NCBI GenBank assembly: GCA_032158295.1
Contig: CM063243.1
Coordinates: 11,438,931 to 11,502,930 of the forward strand
Direction: 5' to 3'
DNA length: 64,000 bases
Source of the DNA: Pycnopodia helianthoides
Lineage: Eukaryota; Echinodermata; Asteroidea; Forcipulatida; Asteriidae
Part shown: piece by piece, positions 58,719-64,000 of the stretch
How the letters are laid out: each line of letters starts with the position of its first letter
Position numbering within the stretch: the stretch's first letter is position 1
Program-made: the position numbers and the translations under genes
Notes under the pieces: generated by a model
The model's input: the letters and a program-made list of their open reading frames with translations, nothing else
Database searches by the model: none
What the model was told of the DNA's origin: nothing

Positions 58719-60935
58719 ATGGCGGCTTCTAGTTTTGAACCTTTAGCCCGTGAGTTGGAGTGTGGTGTGTGTTTGGAATCCCTGCAAGACCCAAAGATAC
58801 TGGACTGCTCTCATACATTCTGCAAACTGTGCATCGATAGCATGGCGGACACTGAAGCCAAGGTAAACGACTTAAAAAACCCGCCCCACTGCAGTGAAGT
58901 CAGTGTCGTAATCAGAGGGAGCCCCCTCATCCCTCTTGCGCCAAAAACGAGGTCGAAAAATTGCACAAATAAATGGTTCGAAACATTAAATAGCTCCCCC
59001 CCCCTAAATTATGTTTTGCCTCCCCCCCCCCAGCCAGGCTAATGAAAACGATAATACTTGTAGAAGTACGGAGCTGTTAAAATTGCGAAGCGTGTAGGCC
59101 TAGGGGCAGCAAGTACCAAACATCCATGATTTCAGTTTGTTTTATCTATAGTCACTCATACAGAACCTTATCATTTGATTTGTCGGAACACGCGTAATTC
59201 ATGTCATCCATTTTTGCCGCAGTGCTAACCAAAGGGAACTAATTGCGTACATGTACCATCACGACCCTCGGTTACTTTCTTGGCTTTGTTGTTGATTTGT
59301 TTTTGTTACCCTCCCTCAAATGGACTCATTCAAGTATTGAACGTTGATCACTTACAACAAATTGAATGTGATTTATGTTTTAACTTCCGTCTATTGCTCT
59401 GTTGCCATAATTTCCTTTATTTTGTTTTTAATTGTCAACAGAAAATAAAATGTCCCATGTGTATGGGAACCACGGAAATTCCATCCGGTGGTGTAGCCGA
59501 CCTGAAAGCTAACCTCCTTGCACGTAGCATGGTGGAAGCTATGTCCTCTATGAACCCAAAGATGATAGAGGTTGCCCAAGAAGCTACTGAGTCAGTCATA
59601 AGGTGTTCTCCATCCAAAATTGCCGTTCCTGAAATAGAAGACGTCTCCAACAAGCCCAGATTGGACATAAAGTGTCTGTTCGAAAGGTTGGTATCTCAAC
59701 GAACGAGGTACGAGCAAACGATTGAAATCATCAGTATGAGAGAGGATGACATTTCTGCCGCGGCTGCCCGGGCCAGGGATGGAGTAAACTCAACAACGGA
59801 GTCCATCGTCGCTGATGTCCGTGGAAAACAACAAGGGCTCCTTGACGTCATAGAATACGTCTGTAAGACGAGACAGCATTTCATGACGATGCAAATTACA
59901 TCATTCAAGGATGTACTTCAGGAGATTGATGTTGCTCCAGAGGAAATGGAAGCCATAGAGGATAAAGATGATGAAACCGTCATTGCACTTCACCGGAAGA
60001 TAAAGCTTGCCCTGGGGCTCATGGACAAAAACCCACTTCCAAGCGCAAAGGTGACGGACGAGTTAAGCTTCTTGAAGTTCATCGCGGAAAAGACGCCTGC
60101 ATACAACATCCACCTCGGTGACTTGGTAGAGAAAGAAGAGTGGAAACTGCAGCGCCAGTTCGGCAAATTCGGGTCAGCGATTGGTCAGTTCAACTGCGCA
60201 AGAGGTGTTGCTATTAGTCCAAGTGGTGATATTGCCATCGCTGAGCAAAGGAACAACCGCACGTGTATTTTCAACACGGAGGGCAAACACCTACTTACGA
60301 TGACCGGCAAGTCGGCAGGGAATACCGAGCGTGGAGATAGGGACGTAGCTTTTTACTCAGACGGTAAATGTCTGATACTTGGCAAGACCAACAACATCAA
60401 CGTGTACGACAGCAAAGGTAGCAATCTGAACTCCATCCTTACACCCGTCACCAACCCATGGTCTTTAACTGTTGATGAAAATAACACCGTCTTCGTCGGT
60501 GATTTGGCAAAAAAAGTTATATACGTCTTAGTTAATGGCTTGGTTGTCAGGCAGATCAAATTAGCTCATTCTCCATTGAGTCTTGCGGTAGACAACAAGG
60601 GAAAAATTCTTGTATCAAGTGCAAAATCCAAACGTGTGGATGTCCTAGACGTTTCAACTGGTGAGACACTCGTCTCTATCAAATCTAAAAGCGTTGACCC
60701 AGCTAACCTTGTTGCCCCGTGGGGACCCTGCTTTGGTCCCGATGGTTCCATCTTCATTCCGTTCTACAAGGGTGATATCTATAACAAAGGTACCGTTCAT
60801 GAGTTTGGAGCTGACGGGAGGCACATGGGATGCGTAGCCAGGGGGCTACAGTCACCCAGAGATGTGGAGTTTACACGGGACGGAAGACTGGTTGTGGTGG
60901 ATGGGACAACTGTCAAACTTTATCAAAGAATGTAA
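58719..60935 (+). CDS. RING, coiled-coil, NHL-like propeller protein (TRIM-like)
   Basis: Probable RING E3 ubiquitin ligase. Exons 58719-58862 and 59442-60935 join in phase 0: 545 aa plus stop. The ATG at 58719 has a good context (A at -3, G at +4); an in-frame ATG at 58647 is the alternative. The RING is complete only after splicing: C15, C18, C30, H32, C35, C38 from exon 1 and C52, C55 (KCPMC) from exon 2, a C3HC4 pattern. No B-box Cys/His series follows. Residues about 120-250 are helical and charged (coiled coil). From about 285 there are propeller blades with ARGVAISPSGDIAIAEQRNN, SLAVDNKGKILVS and SPRDVEFTRDGRLVVVDG, as in NHL-type TRIMs. Close to TRIM2/3/56-like genes, which are expanded in echinoderms; the exact orthologue is unclear. 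The 3' UTR may end near AATAAA at about 61532. Confidence 0.88.
58905..59040 (+). repeat. Dispersed C-tract repeat, copy 2, in TRIM-like intron
   Basis: GAAAAATTGCACAAATAAAT, GGTTC and ATTAAATAGC followed by C-runs match the copy at 722-840 in order and orientation. It lies in the intron 58863-59441 and makes the frame run on after the exon 1 donor, so that extension is not coding. Confidence 0.6.
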
Positions 60936-61099
60936 ACAGATCCATTACGCGCGCAAAGCCAAAACCTCTCCGCCGACTTTCAACGGTTCTCATTCCTGTA
61001 GGGTGACTTTATTTCACGTCTCACCTTCAACAGCAACTGCACCAGACTTAAACTTGAGGACAAGTGAAGGACAGAATCATGGCTTGGTGGGCAGTCAAA

Positions 61100-62480
61100 T
61101 ATCCAATGAATAGGCCTATATACAATAGTTAGACTTATTAAAATTATCATAAACGGTAGTGCATGTGGAGAGTGTTTGTCTAGCAAAGATTGTTACAAAA
61201 CGAAAGAAGATAATGATATCATGGGCCAAATGCGTGTGAGAAAAAACTAAAAGCAAATCGTCGTAATACTCTGTGTTTGGGGGGGGGGCACCCCGACTCC
61301 TCCTCGGAAGTGCCCGACTGCTCTGCAGAAAGACTCGATTATTCTTTTGGATCAAGGAACCTAAACTGCATGTATATTGTTAGCACTTTATAATCTTTAT
61401 TTTGCAGGGAATTTTTTATTGAGTAGTGTCACGATTTTTTTTATCATTGACCAGATCAGTATGACAAAAGGAAGGACCTAGCAAAGTCTAATCCCTCTAT
61501 AAGGCTTTTCATTCCATGGGCCGACTTGACAATAAAAGATACGGGTGTGTTTTTTTAGTAACACACATCCCTAACTGAATCTGACGTTATTAATTAAAGA
61601 AAACAAAGAAAGGATTTTAAAAATGATTCCAATTACACCATTTTATTAAGATATTTTAAACACGAATTATGTATATATAAAAAACATTCGTTTCTTTCAC
61701 CACAGATATGACGTCACCTACACAATTAATTATAAACTATGTATGACTATATAAACTGTTTGAGGTTCCGATAAATCTGACCATTTGAGGTTCCGATAAA
61801 TCTGACCATTTGTAAGTGTTTAGATACTTTATTGGCGCAGTTTAGATGAATCTCATGATAAAGTATGACAGTAGGCCTATTTTAATAAAATACGATGATC
61901 ATCAGAAAACGGTAGATTGACGAATTTTAGACTAAATGTTGTTTTTATAGTTTAGGCCTATAGGTAAAGATAATTCTGAAGAAAAAAGTACTTCATTACA
62001 TAATGCCATTTTCGGAAAAGTTTTTTTCAGTTTTTTGTTTCATGGTTTTACTAATAAGGCAAAGCTATGTAACGTGAACCATACTATAATACGAATATCA
62101 TAGAGCATAAAAAGGAGTAATGTAAATTTTGTATGGTCATTTTTCTACAAGTATTCTGTGCATAACTGATATTCACAATGCAATTCAGTAATGCACTTTA
62201 CATGTAGCCTAGAGACCAAAGGATTCTCCCCAAAAAATTCAAAAATGCACAAGACCTGCACATCCTAAAGTATACATGTATACCGATGCTGATTGAGTTT
62301 TTAATGCAAGACAATGCCAGATGTCACTGAAACAGGGAAGTGTTTTAACCATGGTTTCCACTCAACAAAGTCCGTATTGATCCAATTAAAATGACATCAT
62401 CATCACAATAGTATTATTTACGCCATTTTGGGAGCCGATGGCCCCGTGTGTTATTTACAGTAAAAGTATTCACTCTCAAA
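61100..62480. other. TRIM-like 3' flank, no gene seen
   Basis: AT-rich sequence with a poly-G run near 61280. A 26-bp direct duplication of TTTGAGGTTCCGATAAATCT and GACCAT lies at about 61758-61811. No coding frame is supported. Confidence 0.45.
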
Positions 62481-62484
62481 AATC

Positions 62485-62705
62485 CCAGGTCAGGATTGAA
62501 CCCAATTCCGAATCCCAGGTCGCCTGACCCATTTCCGGATCAGGCTGACTCGGATACTGGTTTAAAAATGGGGGGGGGGGTGAACTCGGATTTTGCGTTA
62601 ATTTGACCCATTTCTTTGTCATTTTGACACACATGTGGGGTCATTCTGACCCAGAAATGGGTCAGGTCATACAGGACTTGGAATCCGGGTCAATTCTGAC
62701 CCAGT
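62485..62705. repeat. TGACCC/GGGTCA-rich repeat
   Basis: Many TGACCC(A) and GGGTCA words in both orientations, with paired blocks TCTGACCCAGAAATGGGTCA near 62648-62667 and TGACCCATTTC near 62525 and 62604. It is likely a MITE or expanded repeat. GGGTCA is also a nuclear-receptor half-site, so cluster binding is possible but unproven. Confidence 0.5.
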
Positions 62706-62970
62706 ATCGTGCGCTCTCAAAATGGCGAGCCCGTGGGAGACATTAGCGCTTGTGACGTTGGTGCAAGATGTTAACGACCGGCAGGGCTTGTCGTTCATGA
62801 TTTGACGCACTATGGAGCACAGATTGCAGCCAGTTTGTGTGAATCTCGTCATTTTCTTTCGTTCACCTTTAGACCGGTTTTACGTCACTATTTTCAGTTG
62901 TAAGAAGGATGGATATCGTATCCACGGCGACAGATATGCTTTGTTGGAATCGGCGTCTCTTGCAAGGTAT
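62706..62970. promoter_or_regulatory. CpG-rich island with YY1-like and CRE-like sites
   Basis: CpG density rises sharply compared with its flanks. CTCAAAATGGCG at about 62716-62727 resembles a YY1 site over a possible start codon (27 codons to a stop), and TTTACGTCA lies near 62879. It could be a promoter or part of the adjacent repeat. No gene start could be confirmed on either strand. Confidence 0.3.
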
Positions 62971-63696
62971 TTTGCTAAAAGGAGGACAGTGATATTTAAG
63001 ATAAGGACAAGTTTATTTTCAGTTGTCTTTAAAAACATAAATCCAATGTACATGTATACAAAGACTACAATACATAACTTCAAACACGGCAAAATTTACT
63101 TGCTAACCAAAATGTATTAGCAACCATAAAACAAATGATTTAATAGCGACACTAAAAACAACAGATAATACTTAATTAATTGGAAGATCAAATTGTGGGT
63201 TGACTCATGGGATGGAGCTCATGTGATGCGGCACTGCTCCGCTTTTATGTTAACTAAATTTAAATATTATTCAGAATAAGCACTACAGTTATTAAGATAT
63301 TCTACCGCTGAATTAAGCGTGACCAAGATACTTGTTTTTATTTGGTTAAAAGGCTACAACATGTTGTACATGTACAAGGGGCCTCCTAGCAGATCTATTA
63401 TTGAATTTGAGATCAGGAATGGTTTTCAGTCAGAGTTGTTGTCTTTTACCGTGTCTTTATTGAAAGGACATGGTTTCTAAAGCATTATTTTGGACTGTTT
63501 ATTACATAATATCTATATTTTAGAAATGTTTTCATTTTTCTCTGATGGCTTGAGTTGGATGAGTGGACTTTGGGCTTTGTTTTGACAACCCCCCTCCGCC
63601 CCCTGACCATCTATGGTACGTGTGTAGCATCATTCAACAAACATGAACTTCCAATCTAGTGGACGAAATAAACAAACTTGACTGTTGTGTACCTAC

Positions 63697-63817
63697 CCGG
63701 TCCGCTGTGACACTGGAATAATGTATACTCGGCATCCTGATTTTCCTTAATTCTTAAGAAGAATCGTGGGTTGACGGCTATTTCCTCGTTGTCTTGAAAC
63801 ATCCAGCAAGGAAAATT
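63697..63817 (-). CDS. Unidentified coding-like exon (gene continues off window)
   Basis: On the minus strand the acceptor TTTTTACTGCAG ends at 63818 and a GTAGGT donor starts at 63696. The 121 bases between are fully open in one frame: 40 codons plus one base, so it leaves in phase 1 if entered in phase 0. The peptide starts NFPCWMFQDNEEIAVNPRFF and continues with LRIKENQDAEYTLFQCHSGP, a natural globular composition. The spacing NFP, then NPRFFLRI, faintly recalls the C2-like domain of calpains; that is a guess. Other frames are broken. Upstream exons would lie beyond 64000. Confidence 0.5.
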
Positions 63818-63867
63818 CTGCAGTAAAAAAGTATTTTATTAAATAAAGCTTGCTCCTAAATGCAGTG

Positions 63868-63957
63868 GTTTAAATGTTGCTGTTGCTGTTGTTTTTGCTG
63901 TTGCTGTTGTTGTCTTCGCCGTCGTTGTCGTTGTTGATATGTTGTTGTTGTGTTGTT

Positions 63958-64000
<43 letters not shown>
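63868..64000 (+). repeat. (TTG)n / (TTGCTG)n microsatellite, truncated by window end
   Basis: TTGCTG units give way to long uninterrupted TTG repeats that run to the last base. Such tracts are length-unstable and often break assemblies. Confidence 0.95.

Noticed and set aside
58632..59042. 136-codon continuous frame as the whole RING protein
   Set aside because: It starts with a non-ATG codon and runs past a clear donor at 58863 into a dispersed C-tract repeat. Splicing to 59442 completes the RING cysteines, which the unspliced frame lacks.

Overview
This is a gene-sparse, intron-rich, AT-rich metazoan window. It is most likely from an echinoderm (sea-star-like) or another invertebrate deuterostome. 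I infer this from intron-rich orthologues of animal genes, a RING/propeller TRIM-like gene of the kind expanded in echinoderms, and a dense load of small inverted-repeat (MITE-like) elements, tRNA-derived SINEs and decayed LINE tails. The species cannot be fixed from sequence alone.

Layout. (1) 1-15973, + strand: the 3' part of NUMB (second half of the PTB domain to the stop), six coding exons with matching phases, upstream exons outside the window. (2) 15974-26038: NUMB 3' UTR, then intergenic DNA made largely of SINEs and MITEs. (3) 26039-30615, - strand: a complete KLHDC3 (eight coding exons, about 385 aa) with a single-base frameshift in exon 2 and a GC-AG first coding intron. (4) About 31850-32315: a probable bidirectional promoter between KLHDC3 (-) and the ninein-like gene (+). 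(5) 33335-54567, + strand: a complete ninein/ninein-like (NINL) gene, 20 coding exons, 1316 codons plus stop, all phases consistent. A candidate alternative first exon lies at 42092-42186. (6) 58719-60935, + strand: a two-exon RING, coiled-coil, beta-propeller gene without a B-box. (7) 63697-63817, - strand: one unidentified coding-like exon, followed by a (TTG)n microsatellite at the window end.

How the genes relate. NUMB is an endocytic adaptor and Notch antagonist used in asymmetric division. NINL is a centrosomal microtubule-anchoring protein. KLHDC3 is a substrate receptor of a cullin-2 ubiquitin ligase, and the TRIM-like protein is a probable RING E3. They do not form an operon-like unit. 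NUMB and KLHDC3 are tail-to-tail, KLHDC3 and NINL head-to-head.

The most interesting non-genic signals are four. One is a MITE family whose arms carry a CTCF-like core and a consensus 5' splice site on both strands, one copy having perfect 31-bp arms just upstream of a NINL acceptor. One is the strong excess of the 8-mer TACATGTA across the whole window. One is a TIR transposon carrying a broken Myb/SANT-like ORF, inserted in a local tandem repeat. The last is the phase-matched alternative NINL start exon. I found no operon, CRISPR array, phage or other prokaryote-type system.
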